64,000 bases of DNA from Gerris lacustris. Its lineage: Eukaryota > Arthropoda > Insecta > Hemiptera > Gerridae. The stretch is from assembly GCA_951217055.1 (NCBI GenBank), contig OX578283.1:66978475-67042474 (forward strand), in the 5' to 3' direction. Under the pieces are notes generated by a model. It worked only from the letters and a program-made list of their open reading frames with translations, was not told the DNA's origin and made no database searches. Shown here piece by piece: positions 33,951 to 46,383 of the stretch (position 1 is the stretch's first letter; each line of letters begins with the position of its first letter). A program made the position numbers and the translations under genes.

Positions 33951-33994
33951 TTTATCAATCAGCGACTCACTTCTTATGGTGGCCTGTGGACTAT

Positions 33995-36611
33995 TAGATT
34001 TTATAAGAATAAAGAATTCATACTCTTTTATAGTACCCTTGACAAATAATTACAAAAGTTGAAAACGAGCTGAATACTCATCTGACTAACATGTAAATTA
34101 TGTGTAAATTTGAATGTAGGTAATAGCTGTTATTTAGCATTGTGTGGGGCGGAATTTTCCCGTACATAAAACTTAGGCTTGGTAAGTAAGAGTATGAAGC
34201 CTAGGTAGGAAGGAGAAGGGAAAGCGTGCTTTGCATAGGAAAGCAGGCTACTAGGGAAAGCCTGAAGAAAATCAAGCCTCACAGCCTCCGGAAAACGAAT
34301 ATTACAAGTAAAACTGTCTTCTTATAACAAGAGACTTTCCCTTCCAGGGAAAGCTTCTCAACTGACATAAATATAGATTCCATCACAAGATCTTAACAAG
34401 TATAAATTTGATGTCATGAATACTTTCCCTAACGAATAATAATGTAAAGGCTCTTAAAAGCTCAAAGACCAGGGAGGGGGGTACAATCGCAACCAACTTC
34501 GAGCAAGAATATAAGGCAGAGTTTAAAGAGATAAAAAAAAGCTACGCCTTAAATTTGCTGATAGGAATTTTGATGAAGCAGTAATTAATTAACAACATGG
34601 TAAAGAAACAGTTTTTAGTTATATCGAAGTATAAATAAAAGTTTAAAAAGTTTTAAGTTATGTAGCAACAGTTAAAAATAATCGGTATGAGACATCTTAG
34701 ACAAACTTTCTCATATACGAGTTCATAGTAACTTAGCCAAGTGATCCCATTTATTAGTTTTCGTAAAGGTACATTTAATAACTATTGAATATTTTATCAA
34801 AATTTATCATACAAATAATTTCTCTTCGGCACGAATTCGAAACCGGACTCTCTCCTCTATTTGAAACTACCTTCTCAGGAGCTAGATATTTCCCTGAAAA
34901 AATTGCACTTTATCGTTAAATTCGTATGTAAATGGACTATATTTTAGAATTTTTTAATAAAAATAATTTTTTTCTCGCGTTTTTTCAGAGTTTTTGAGGG
35001 ATAACGCCCGCAGATAGCCCCAGATTCATTTCAATTGCCTGCGTTCTTTAAATTAATATTTTAATTCATGCAAAAGATCAAAACAATCTGATAGATTTTT
35101 AAAACCGAGGGAAATTAAATAAATTGTAAAATAATAAGTTGTATAAAATTATCAAAGTATACGAAATAGGACGAGAGGAAGTTATGTGCACACAAATTGG
35201 CAGAATATTTATACAAATTATACCAAATCAAAATATATTTAATTGTCACAGAGTGAGAGTAATATCAAAAGTGACAATAGGTGCTAGTACAAATTGATAT
35301 CAGAACAATATCAGTGTAGCCTTATTTAGGCATTTGCATGTCTTGGCTATGGCACATAACCTCAAAAAGCGTTACCAAAAACTAGTGTTACACGAGTAGG
35401 GAAGAAATTGGAACAGGGAGTTAGGAAGATATAGGAGGTGTTCAATCGAGTTTTCCTGCTCTCAGTAGATATAGTGTCTCCCACTACTGAGCTTGGTACG
35501 GCCTGCCCACCCCTGCCCTCCCGATCGGCTACCTACCACGTTTCACTCTCTTCGCTTCTCGTTAACACTCCAGTAGTCGCTCATGAGCCCCAACTACAAC
35601 TTCTGTTCTACTGCTCCTATTTGCATCGGACAAACGCCATAACCCTTTAATAAACTTACATACGTAAAATTGTTTTTTATTTTTGTTAAACTATAATTTT
35701 TGCATTTATTATAAAAATAAGGGTGAAGAAGCTAAATGATTACTTCTTAATAAACTGGAAAAGAAGAAAAGTACTTTCTTTCTTCGTGCACTACATATGT
35801 TCGATTTAATTCCTAATTTACAAACGCAAGAATCTTCACACACGAATTATTTGACATTTTCAAGTCTTTACTTTGGCTTATAAACACGAAAAGCATTACC
35901 AAAAAACGACACCAAAATGCGTTACACAAGCGTTACCAAAAAACGTCACCAAAAAGCGTTACAAAAAAATGTCTCACTGTCTTGCAGACTCGTATGCAAG
36001 CATTTGTTTTTTAAATCATAAAATATTCTTACAAAAACTACGGTAGACATTTCTTCCTAGGTTGTCAGCATAGAAATGTGAACATAGTATAGCAAAATTG
36101 GCCCCAAAGTGTTCTTATTATGAATAAAAACCAAGGAGAAAATTCATAGTAGCAAACATCCAAAATAGCAAAAACTGTGAATATAGGACGGGTTCCACAA
36201 AAGCAAGTAACCTAGACTATAATATGTTCTTCTCATATTAAAGCATATGATTAAAGTATGAGTAAGTATATGATTCGGAAACATGGGTTAGGTCAAAGTT
36301 ACAGATTAAAAGAGAAATAAGAACAACTGATGATAGAAAGCAAATGCTAAAATAGGGAAAGGATAAAAACCATTCGAGAGCATTTTAGGAATAGATGTTA
36401 CAATGAGAGAAAATAGAAATACTGATGTTGAACCAAATTCAAAGTCTCCTACCAACTTAATTACCTAAACTTAACGTTGCTCTAGTTATAAATATATCTG
36501 ACTATGACAATGACAAATTCCACGAAGCATCCCATCATTCTAATCCTGTAATAAACCCTTCTCTCAATATTCATTCCTGAAAATCCTTCAAGTGATTAGC
36601 CACCAGATATA
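33995..36611. other. No gene seen; family A tail and a small tandem repeat
   Basis: 35006-35210 is a plus-oriented family A tail (CCCGCAGATAGCCCCAGATT...GAGGAAGTTATGTGCACACAAATTGGCAG). 35889-35968 holds imperfect GCGTTACCAAAAAACG repeats, also seen once at 35365. The 70-codon frame at 35438 has no recognisable domain. Confidence 0.45.
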
Positions 36612-36837
36612 CAGGGTGGACCAAAAAAACCGCACTTTTTTGATCACTTATAGCTCAGCTTCTGTAATAGATAGAGATATGGGGTGTGCGGGGTCTGACA
36701 ACTACATTCTTCTACTTTAAATTGCATATCTACAACTTCAAAAACTATAGGGGAAAAGACATGCTATGACGGTTTGAAATAGGGTCTTTAAAAAAGTCGT
36801 CCGGGTAGTGATCGTTGTCTGTTATTATAGTTTTGAT

Positions 36838-37150
36838 AGAATAAATTACCATATAGTGGAGGGGGAGGGGTTCTTTGTAGGTAATTGGGAGGAGTCCCTC
36901 AGTGTTATAATAAACATTGAAGATGTGTTAAGCACAATGTTTCCAATCCGATCAAATTCTAAATTACACGATTATGCAAGATGGTACCTCGTCCCATCGC
37001 TCCTTGCAAACAATTCAATACTTGCAAAAGAATTGCCCAGACTTCAGGCAATATTGTGCTTAACACTTCAATGTTTGTTATAACACTGAGGGACTCCTCC
37101 CACTTACATACAAAGAACCCCCCCCCCCTCATATACCATAATGTAATTTA
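36838..37150. repeat. Inner foldback of D
   Basis: GGAGGAGTCCCTCAGTGTTATAA and following (36888-36945) mirrors 37045-37105 (TTATAACACTGAGGGACTCCTCC). The flanking poly-G and poly-C runs also pair. The centre (about 36946-37040) is unrelated sequence. The 91-codon frame across it is a by-product. Confidence 0.75.
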
Positions 37151-37392
37151 TTTTATCTACGATTGATACGAAATATAAACATTATATCTCTGTTTAGATG
37201 CGTAGAAAGTGGTTATTTACGTACTTGTATTCATTGCGCATGCACATCTCATAGTTCTGAACAATTCCTCTTCTTACCACGCTAGCGCGGTAAAGAAGAG
37301 GAATTCTTCAGCTATACGCACAATTAGCGACTTTGTTTACATTTAACAAAACTAATTTTTAACAACAACCATCGAGTTTTTAGTGAAAAACA

Positions 37393-37530
37393 ATGAATGA
37401 ATCAAGTGGCTTAGACGAAAATATAGAGAATAATACTCCTCCAGAAATAATTAATTCGGCAAAAAATACAACTCAAGATTAATGCCATCTTTATCAAGAG
37501 AAGAGATACGAACTTACATAGAGCAAGTAT
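37393..37530 (+). pseudogene. Second recombinase-like start, frameshifted, in family E
   Basis: ATG 37393 gives MNESSGLDENIENNTPP, matching the leader at 22534, but a small deletion after NSAKNTT creates a stop (TAA) at codon 30. A further inserted base shifts the LSRERYE-equivalent region. It is then cut by the family A insertion. No product is expected. Confidence 0.6.
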
Positions 37531-37663
37531 ATTGCTTCCGAGCTTACCGAAGGTAACGGAAGCATTGTGTTCACTTTTGAGAACGAAAAACTTTTATGCC
37601 TCCGATTTCAAAAATTCCAAGACAGAAATCCGTTTCAGACATCAGGGAACATTTTTGGTCTCG

Positions 37664-37708
<45 letters not shown>

Positions 37709-38162
37709 GTCTGTCTGTCTGTCGGTCTGTGTGTCCGCGAATTATGAAACGTGCGACGATAACTTGAGTAAATGTCGACCGATTTTGATGAAATTTGGTA
37801 GACATGTTCATTTTACCAATGCCCAGGTCGAGTTCGTTGGACAACGTTATCCGTCCAAGCGTTCACGAGCAACGCTCGCGTAAACGTGAACTTCAAATTT
37901 AAAATTGGAATTTTAGATCGGGAAAAAAATCTAACTTCATCTATTCAATGAGATAAACATTTTTTTCAAATACAATTTTTTAGTAAAACCAACAGCGACA
38001 CCTCTATGAAGTGTTAAAGATCGCTAAAACTATTAACAGTTTTTACACAATAAACAGTATAACAATAAAGTAATATAACAATAATTTTAATGTTAATATA
38101 ACAATAAAGTACATGATAAAATGCGAGGAAGCTATGTGCCACACTAATTGGCAGTCTATTTT
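37531..38162 (+). mobile_element. Family A element, mosaic subtype, with (CTGT)n
   Basis: Complete from TTGCTTCCGAGCTTACCGAAGG to ACTAATTGGCAGTCTATT. A (CTGT)n run occupies about 37665-37727. The middle 37755-38000 is the family C block (GATAACTTGAGTAAATG..., CAATGCCCAGGTCGAGTTCG, AACGTTATCCGTCCAAGCG). Very similar to 3529-4109, so these two form one subfamily. Confidence 0.8.
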
Positions 38163-38577
38163 TTTTTGTATTTATTATTTAAATCTAACAATCGTAGATA
38201 AAGTACGGTACGCAACTCGTGCGAAAACGGCATTTTGCATTACTCGTGTGGTTTTACTACCCTCGCTGTCGCTCGGGTGCAAACTCCACACTCGCATGCA
38301 AAATGCTACTTTCCGCACTTGACGCGCAATATACTATAATCAAAACTATAACACCTGACAACGATTACTACCCGGACAACGACTTCTTTAAAGACCCTAT
38401 TTCAAAACGTCATTTCATGGCTTTCACCCCATTGTTTTTAATGTTAGAGATATAAAATTTAAAGTAGAAGAATGTAGTTGCAGACCCCTTAAACCCCATA
38501 TGTCTATCTATTACAGAAGCTGAGCTATAAGTGTTCAAAAAAGTGCGTTTTTCTTGGCCCACCCTGTATATGTGCAA

Positions 38578-40526
38578 CTAATAAATAGTCAAAAGACAAT
38601 TCAGAGGCTATATAGAAATCTAAATATAATTAATTGCTAACTATCCCCTTTTCGTCAATAATGTTTAGTTTTAACTATCAACATTGTAGCTTTTCATTTA
38701 TAAGTGCGTAGATAATTTAAATATTATCTATAAAGAATTTCTATGTTTGCTACCGAGCTTATCATTTTATGATTTTATGAATTAGATCTATACTGTTGAG
38801 ACACAGAAATAAAATATATAATAATTGGGCTGTTACGAAATAATTAAATAAATTAGTAAATCGTTTCTTTGCATAGCAGCGAAGAGAATTACAGAATTAT
38901 GAAAAATAATAATTTAAGTGGGATTATTTTTCTGCTAACTGCTAGCCAGTTCGTTATCTTAGAACTCTTCCAGTACTGTACTCTTCCAGTACTGTAGTTT
39001 TTAGTATCCAAAAGGTCTTTTGGATCACGAAAGGTTGGAAAATGTGCAACCTATAGATAAGTTGATAGATTGTTTTGTATAAGTTTACTTTCTTATATAA
39101 AGAGAAAGTAAAAGTATTCTGATGACACGAAAAATCTATTTTGAGATTTTGAATGATTTACACGTTTTGTGATCCCCTGAGTAAACAAAAGTGGATTTTA
39201 AAAAATGACTGTTTGTTGACTGTGAGGGGCCTAAACTACTGGGCGCATATTGACAAAATTTGGCATACATGTTCAGAAATATCGTACTTACAAAACGTGA
39301 AAAAAAAAGATTCTCGAAAAAAGGTTCTATTAAAACAATTCTAAATTGTAGTCTATTTAACTACGAATCTAACATTATAAGCCGTTTTCCTGGGAAAATC
39401 TAGTTCTGAGAATATGATTTTAAACGTGGACGGAGAGAGGTCGGGTTCAATTTCCTGCCGAGGAGAAGATATTTTTATGATACATTTTGATATAATTTTC
39501 AATAATAATTAAATGTGCCTACGAAAATCAAAAAAGGATAACACTGGGCTAAGTAATTATGAACTCGTGTATGAGAAAGTTTGTCTAATTATTTTTTTAA
39601 TTATACTTTAATATCAAAACCGGGTTATACTTTAAAATAATTTCAAATGCTTGGTTTATTAATCTATTATTATCATGTTTATCCTATAAAAAGATAAACA
39701 AAATTAGAATATGATAAAAAATAATGTAGTTCTAGGTCTTCCGGAACTGAAGTTCACATCTGTCTTAAACCTAGGACATCATGAACACCCCTGAAGACGC
39801 TTCTAGTGTTAGGAGCGAAACGTCAGCACGTACACTCTTCGAGACAGTGGTCACCACCGGAACACCTAGAAATACATTATAATTATAACCGCGGATGCCT
39901 ACCAACTTTAATAAGATAAATATAATTGTTAATTATATTTACACCGAATGAAATTAATTCAAATAAGCATAAAGAGGAAACTAATAAAATCATATAGTTT
40001 ACGGTAGACATGTTATGTCAAAGTTATTTTAAACTTTCAATGAAGATTATCCAATATAATATGCCTGCTTTGTTAAATTCGAACTGATGGTAAAAGATAA
40101 TAACAAAAGTTATACAATCTAGTTTGAGCTGAAAATTAAATAACATTATGTTTCTCGTTTGTCTATAGAGGGTTGCACGCAAATTCTAAAATTGCCTGAT
40201 CTGTTAAAAACTAATTACAGGGTGTTGAAGTTGTTACATCTAGTTAGGGGGGGGGGGGGGTGAAATCTCCCCTCATTCTCTTTTATAAAACGTAATTGTA
40301 TTAAAATCCGATATTTCAAAACTCCTGCTTTATATGAGAGTTTACAGAACGTGTAATTACAGTGTTATAAAACGTTACACGTTAATCAGAATTGTTAAGT
40401 AACTTAATAGACTAATATTCTGTATTGATAAGGTCTCTTTGAAATTCTTATCAGTAGCAATGGATGGAGTGGTGTGGACGAAATCAAATTTTTGCTATCA
40501 CATATTTTCCGTATTAAAATGTTACT
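38578..40526. other. No gene seen; ribozyme-like motif at 39791
   Basis: 39790-39870 carries a CTGAAGA-hairpin-GAAA motif and the sequence GTGGTCACCACCGG. 39115-39350 is weakly similar to 28140-28230. The 12-base G run is at 40249-40260. No coding signal. Confidence 0.4.
39791..39820 (+). ncRNA. Hammerhead-like motif (CTGAAGA - hairpin - GAAA)
   Basis: CTGAAGA is followed by C, then a stem GCTTCT/AGGAGC closing AGTGTT, then GAAAC. A canonical hammerhead has CUGANGA directly joined to stem II and GAAA; here one extra base separates them. Stems I and III were not established, so catalysis is doubtful. The same layout occurs at 48376, 57277 and 63180. Confidence 0.3.
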
Positions 40527-41414
40527 GGAACGAAGTTCCATATGGCACGTTCTGGAGCCCGGGAGTGAATCCGAAAATAACGACCGTCACAAAATCACCG
40601 TCACAAAATCAAGCTTCACGAAATCTACCGATGACGATAACTTGAGTAAATGATGACCGAGTTAGTTGAAATTTGGTACGCATATTCATTTTACCAATGC
40701 CCAGGCTGAGTTTGTTGGACAACGTTATCCGCCCAAGCGTTCACGCGCAACTCTCGCGTAAACGTAAACTTAAAATGTAAAATTGGAATTTTAGGTCAGG
40801 AAAAAATTCTAACTTCATCTATTTAATGAGACAAAAAAACTTTTTTAAATAAGTATTTTTAGTTAAACAATCACTGACACTGCTATGAAGTGATAAAGAT
40901 CGTTAAATTTATTAAAGCTCACCTAAACGTTTAAAATAAAGAAAACAATGTTCTTACCGATATCTTACGTTATACATAACGATTTTAATAAAACTTCTTA
41001 TACATCGTCTGAAGTGCAATTGAAGCAGGCATGTACAATTTCTATCTGATACAAGCAGAAGTTTTGTAGTATTGGGGATTTATATTTTATATTATAATAT
41101 TTTTATTGGAGTAATACGCCGGCAGAGTCTGATGGGACAGTCTTTTTCTTGTCTACAACCATCTGCTTTAACTATAAACTCATCAAAATTAACATTTCTC
41201 TCGATTTAAAATACAATATATTGTAAGACGCTCTCTTCAAAGATAGTGAGAAGTTTTTCTTTTAATTTTGCCTTAAGTCCGGTAGTACAAATTGTTAGTT
41301 ACTTTTAATTTTTTCTCTTTTCTTACTCCGCTATGTATAAGTAGTTAGTACTGTATACTTAGCACTGCGATTTTATAATTTAAATTTAATGAAAAGCGTA
41401 AGGAACTTCGTTCC
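40527..41414 (+). mobile_element. Family C element with GGAACGAAGTTCC termini
   Basis: Bounded by GGAACGAAGTTCC (40527) and GGAACTTCGTTCC (ends 41414), reverse complements of each other. The interior holds the GATAACTTGAGTAAATG block shared with mosaic A elements, then TACCGATATCTTACG, ATACATCGTCTGAAGTGCAA and GATACAAGCAGAAGTTTT, also seen at 59150-59260. No protein frame; about 890 bp. Confidence 0.65.
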
Positions 41415-41927
41415 TACCGGGTGTCTCGCTACTCCACACGTATTTTTTAAAATTTAAGGGATCAGCTTGTATATTAGATGTAAATTAATTGAATAAAATG
41501 GTTGAACTAGTCGAGAGGCTGTCCTACAGTATCATCAAGTTGCGTCATGTTGTCTCGAGAAGCCTTTGACAGACTGAGTGTGAACGTTAAAGGTTAGATT
41601 AAGCGAAGATGAAAGATTCCGTAGGATGAAACGTTAACAAGGCTAGGTCTTGTACGTATCACTGCTACAAGGTTCGTAGGAGCCAAGTCAAGCGCTAGAG
41701 AAGGGTGGATTGGAACGAAGTGGTCTATAGGCACTGGGAGGGGAGAATCACCGTCCGGATCAGATACATCAAAGCTTTACCTGTGTACATTCAGTACACG
41801 GTACGCTGACATGCGTCACCTCAAAGTTACCAACCTTTAACACCACTCACTTCAAACACTAATAGTACAACTTACAAACTTTGTAAGAATTAGACAAATA
41901 TACAACTGTTATTATCCAGTCTGACCT

Positions 41928-42773
41928 TATAGTCCAGGAAAATAAGGAATAATAGGGGAAATAATTTATAAAGTTTTGAAACTTTTTACAAACACTTTTA
42001 AGGGGTGTAGTAGTAAGAAACAGTGAAGTTCCCCCCTCTTGAGGGGGCGCGTCCCCCCCCCCCCTCCCCCCCCCCCCTTAAAGTCTAAAATTTTCTTATA
42101 TTTCCCTTTTTACGCAAAACGGTTTATTTTTTGAAGAGAAGTGTTATTACCAAAATTATTCCTCACATAATTCTGCACAAAATAGGTCCTATGCATGTTT
42201 GAAGTGGGACATACCGTTTTCGAGATATTGTGGTTGGATAGAGGAAAAAACGTATTTTTGCGAACCAAGATATCTAAAAAAAACAACAAATCCGTTTTTA
42301 ATGAAATTGGGATGGCAGGTTATACTTAGCCCATTGTTGATCCCATATAAGTTTAAACCTTCTGCGCTTATTTGTTTATCCTCCACATGCGCACAAACAT
42401 ACATTTATTTAGACCTATATCTTCAAAAGTACTCAACTGATTATTATGAAATTTGGATGGTTAGTCGAAAGTAGCCCGCAAATAGCCTCACATTAATTTC
42501 AACCGTCTGCGCTCTTTACATTTTGATAGATTGATACTTTAATTCATAACAGACAGACAAAATATTGATCAACAGACAGACAGAAAGGGGACCAATTTAG
42601 AAATTGTACATTTAAGGAGGGGGGGAGGGGGGGGGGGACGCGCCCCCTCAAGAGGGGAGAACTTTACTGTTTCTTACTACAACACCTCTTAAAAATGTTT
42701 TCACAAAATTTCAAAACTTTATAAATTATTTCCTCCATTTGCTGTTTTTCTTACTAATTTGCCTCGACTATTA
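41928..42773. mobile_element. Foldback element G enclosing a family A fragment
   Basis: The left arm (about 41928-42090) and right arm (about 42603-42773) are inverted copies: TTATAAAGTTTTGAAACTTT, GTAGTAGTAAGAAACAGTGAAG, CTCTTGAGGGGGCGCGTCCCC followed by long C runs, mirrored by G runs at 42615-42640. The interior 42232-42549 is a plus-oriented A body (GCGAACCAAGATATC to TTTAATTCATAAC), without head or tail. Confidence 0.75.
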
Positions 42774-43179
42774 TGTCTACAATAAATAATTTGCTCACTA
42801 CATTAGACCGACTAAAACAACATAAACTATAAGACAAGACAGAAAAGCAAATAACTCTAAGTTTAAACTAGCTGTAATGCTAATCCTATAAATTACACAA
42901 CAAGCAAAAGCGAACAATCCTGCTTAAATAAATTTAAAGCAGTCGGTACATTAAGTTAGAAGTTAAGTAATTAAAATCAACTAGCTCGTAACTATTTAAG
43001 TCAGTAGATACACATAGATTAGTGATAATAGTAATAATAATTCTCTTCTAGAGATCTTAACTCAAGCGCGTCTTTTGTCATTAAATATAATGACATTTTA
43101 CCCAAGTGAAAACATTAGAAAAAGAGGTATAGAGTCACGCGATTTCAAGAAAGCTATAATAATAGTTATTTATGTAACT

Positions 43180-44145
43180 AGGCAGCAAAATGGAATTTTA
43201 CTGACGAGTGATTAGATTAGCCTCCGAGCCGAAGGTGAGGACAGGCTATGATAATTAACTGCCGAGGCGAAGCCGAGGCAGGCAATGAATAAACGAGGCA
43301 GAAATGTTTCCTTTGCTGCCTTGTTGCATACAATATTTTATCTACTTGCGGAAGATAAATGAAGCAGCTAAAATGTTATCTTTATTAATATAACATAGTT
43401 AATAACTATGTTATATTATTAAAGATAATACCATATGTATTAACTAAAATTAATGTTCAAATAAGAAACTTGGGAATAATATCAATAAGTGAAAAGCAAA
43501 CTCAATCTATAACAACATAAACAAAACACACGTTTATAACACACATAACTTCTGAATGAATAATGCACGCATATTAAAATATTTATTTATATTTTTACTA
43601 AAAAATTAATAAAAGTGTTAAAGATATCTTCTATTGCTTAAAAGAAAAGAAGTAACTAGGATACATCAAGAAAAGTAGCTAGTCTAATCTAGAATGACTT
43701 CAATAATAAAAATAATTATGGATGTTCAATGTTTACATGACGCTACAGTATTGTCAGTGACTCTACTATTTTTTTAATTAAAGATCTACTAATTATTGAA
43801 CTTATTTAACAGAATTAACAAATATAAACAAATTATTTTATTATTAAAACGTTTATTTATTAAATATTACTTATTTAACTATAATATATAATGTTATAAG
43901 ATAGAGATAATTGTTTAAACTGTTCTTGCCAAAATAAGAGATGACATGCAGTGGTAAACACTGTTACTTTCTCTGCCTAGGCAGGGAAATATTTCCCTGC
44001 CTGCAGAGAAAGTATTTTCCTGCCTAGGCAGAGAAAGTATTTTCCTGCCTAGGCAGAGAAAGTATTTTCCTGACTGTTTTAACTACTTTCCTGGCTGTTA
44101 TAAATATTTTAATGACAAATCAGGGAAATAGTACTTTGCAGCCTA
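43180..44145. repeat. Hairpin-rich element with AGGCAGCAAAAT / CTTTGCAGCCTA ends
   Basis: TAGGCAGCAAAAT (43180) mirrors CTTTGCAGCCTA (44134). Inside are a GAGGCGAAGCCGAGGC hairpin (about 43265), a 54-base palindrome of the type TTATCTTTA...TAAAGATAA (43374-43427), and a 25-bp tandem repeat (43970-44075). A similar unit lies at 46370-46880. Confidence 0.5.
43970..44075 (+). repeat. 25-bp tandem repeat with TGCCTAGGCA palindrome
   Basis: TGCCTAGGCAGAGAAAGTATTTTCC repeats with a 25-bp step (for example 44021 and 44046). Each unit is centred on a perfect 10-bp palindrome. Confidence 0.85.
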
Positions 44146-44541
44146 AAAACAGTTAAGTAATGTTTAATTTTGCTGCCGCGAGTAGATAAATTATATTTTT
44201 CTCCTAACCCCTTAGAGTTTTAATACTGAGACCTTTCAAAGTTAAGGAACGGTGGGAAGAATCAGGTGGACCCTAAATTATTTTAATATCACTTTAAGGG
44301 CAGAAAATCGTAACATTAGATAAAGAAATATTCAAAAGGATTCTCCGATTTTACTGAGTTCTTTAAAAGTTAAGGAACGTGGGGAAGAATTAGAAGATAT
44401 CAAAACAAAACGTCTGGATGTTTTCAGCTAAAATGAGTGATGGACCATCAATTCTTTTAATTTCACTATCTGGTTGGGAAACAGTAATATTAGATAAAAA
44501 AAAAATATTACATAATTACAAGATAAAAAGAACTTTTTATA

Positions 44542-45023
44542 TACTACGTTTTTTAATTTTCTTTTGAATCGTAATATGTAATGTTGATAATATAATTTTT
44601 ATTGTTATATAAAATGTTAGTGAAATATAAATAGTTCCGAATTTATTTACTTCACACAAATGACAACCATCTAGAGAGCTGATCTTAAACCTATAAAAGG
44701 ACAAATCTTTAACAACGGATCTCACCAACACCGAATCTAAACCGTGGCCATCGATATGGCCCCGTGTAGGGGAGGGTAAGAGAAGAAAAATAAGTAAAAT
44801 TAAAGAAGTACAGATGTAGAGAAAATAAACCGATATCTAGTACACAAGAGTTGACACACCTGGTTGTCATACGTCAAATAATTTATTTCTTTGTTTACTT
44901 ATTCTTTTTAGCTGTCATTCAATGTTTACCTCTTAATAAAAAATCACAAATTTGAAACCCGTCATAATGAAGATCGTAAAAATATTGGATATGTCAAAAC
45001 AAATAAAATAATTTGCGGATTTG
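44542..45023 (-). mobile_element. Family B element, truncated and interrupted
   Basis: Left B end at 44542 (TACTACGTTTTTTAATTTTC). A 170-bp foreign stretch after CATCGATATGG (about 44760-44928) interrupts it, and it stops at GCGGATTTG where element H begins. The right B end is missing. Confidence 0.65.
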
Positions 45024-45474
45024 TCCCGCCCTTTCTAGTGGACGAAGTGATTTTCATGATGCTTAGTATACGAACTTAGTAGACAAATAATCAAGTTGAT
45101 GGTAGTTTGTCACTTAATAGATGGCCTCTTTGATTTGGAGTAAATATTTGAATAAATAACCTTTCAAGTGACAAACTATCTAGTTGATTATTGATCTACT
45201 AACTAAGCTCGTACTCAGGATCATGAAAATCACATTGTCCACCAAAAAGGGCGGGACATGGCCGCTCTCCACAGGTTTGTTTGTTTTCAATTGTCTATAG
45301 CCAAGCTATGTCCTGCCGACGAACTTAGCCGACCACATATTCTTAAAAGGCACCAAAGATTTGCATACACACAAAATTCTAGCTTGATATTTAGAGGTGG
45401 TTAGAGGTGGTTAGAGGTGGTTAGAGGTATTTTCAGATACTTTTTTGCACGCTATCTCCTGGACTATTTAGATA
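45024..45474. mobile_element. Foldback element H, uninterrupted copy
   Basis: The inverted arms GTCCCGCCCTTT-CTAGTGGAC... and ...GTCCACCAAAAAGGGCGGGAC are joined around ATCAAGTTGATGG and its complement, followed by CCGACGAACTTAGCCGACCACA. It ends CTCCTGGACTAT. A 10-bp TTAGAGGTGG tandem lies at 45393-45430. It provides the empty-site reference for F inside H at 11861. Confidence 0.7.
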
Positions 45475-45779
45475 CTTTCACTTTTTCATACCAGGAAACA
45501 AATGAGGATAAGAATTGACAGCTGATTTAACAACACCAAAACATCTTGCTTAAAACCAAATCCCAACATGACCCAAACATGAGCATGTAATGAAATGATA
45601 AAGTGCAACATCAAATAACAATTGTAGCAAATTTTTAGAATCTGCCACGAACAAAATAACCGTCCTTCGTTTTGTCAAAGTTTATTAAGATAAAAACATA
45701 TTCAGACACTCTTAAATAAATAATGACATGCTGAAGTCAATTCACCGTCTCGTGTAACAATTTAGAACGTGTCCCATTT

Positions 45780-46358
45780 TACTACGTTTTTATTAGCTTG
45801 CATTCTTGTTTGTTTGTTTGTCCGGTACAAATCTGGCAATCGATTTCTAACTAACTTCCCGAATAGCTAGACATTTGAAACTTTTAGCATAGCTCAGAAC
45901 ACGATGACAATGCATTATTTTAATACTTTTAGCCATCTTTCTGCAGAATTTAATTAGTTTTCAGCAAATTTTGCTGTGCGGAAAGTTAGTTCAAAAAAAT
46001 CCGCAAGATATTTTATTTGTTTTGCCATATCCAATATTTACGAAATCTTCATTTTGACGGGTCTCAAATTTGTGATAGATAAACATTGAATGACAGCAAA
46101 ACAGGAAATATCGATTATATTATTTATCGATTATTTCAAATATATCGATGGCACGCTTTAGATTTGGTGTTGGGGAGATCCGTTGTACAAAGATTTATCC
46201 TTTTATAGGTTTAAGATCAGCTCTCTAGATGGTTGTCATTTATGTGAAGTAAATAAATTCGGAACTATTTCTTTTTTCACTAACATTATATTTTATATAA
46301 CAATAACAATTATATAATCAACATTACATACGATTCAACAGAAAATTTAAAAACGTAG
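45780..46358 (+). mobile_element. Family B element, full copy
   Basis: ACTACGTTTTTATTAGCTTGC to AAATTTAAAAACGTAG, about 580 bp, with every landmark of the family. Opposite in orientation to the truncated B at 44542. Confidence 0.85.
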
Positions 46359-46383
46359 CATATAAAATAGTATATTATGTTAC

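Larger units (their letters stand above)
33412..33994. repeat. 262-bp-arm inverted repeat carrying a putative exon on each arm
   Basis: 33412-33673 and 33733-33994 are reverse complements of equal length with only three mismatches by eye and no gaps, around a 59-base spacer. All three mismatches fall in or beside the putative exon. Each arm carries a pyrimidine-rich acceptor, a 102-base open segment and a GTAAG donor. The arrangement suggests a recent inverted duplication of a genomic exon plus intron flanks, or capture by a foldback element. Confidence 0.9.
36612..38577. mobile_element. Nested compound: inverted D ends enclosing E, with A inside E
   Basis: 36612-36890 starts GGGTGGACCAAAAAAACCGC. 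38335-38577 is the same sequence inverted, ending GCGTTTTTCTTGGCCCACCC. Between them, family E runs 37155-37530 and 38165-38330, split by family A (37531-38162). Removing A restores the E sequence seen uninterrupted at 22222-22795. The left D arm itself contains a second foldback (36838-37150). Confidence 0.7.

Noticed and set aside
37532..37883. Cysteine/serine-rich frames over (CTGT)n
   Set aside because: Translations of the microsatellite inside a family A element.
39791..39820. Definite hammerhead ribozyme
   Set aside because: One extra base before stem II, and stems I and III were not demonstrated. Kept only as a hammerhead-like motif.
44542..46358. B copies at 44542 and 45780 as ends of one large transposon
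   Set aside because: Each is recognisable as its own B copy (one truncated); the material between is element H plus anonymous sequence without a transposase.
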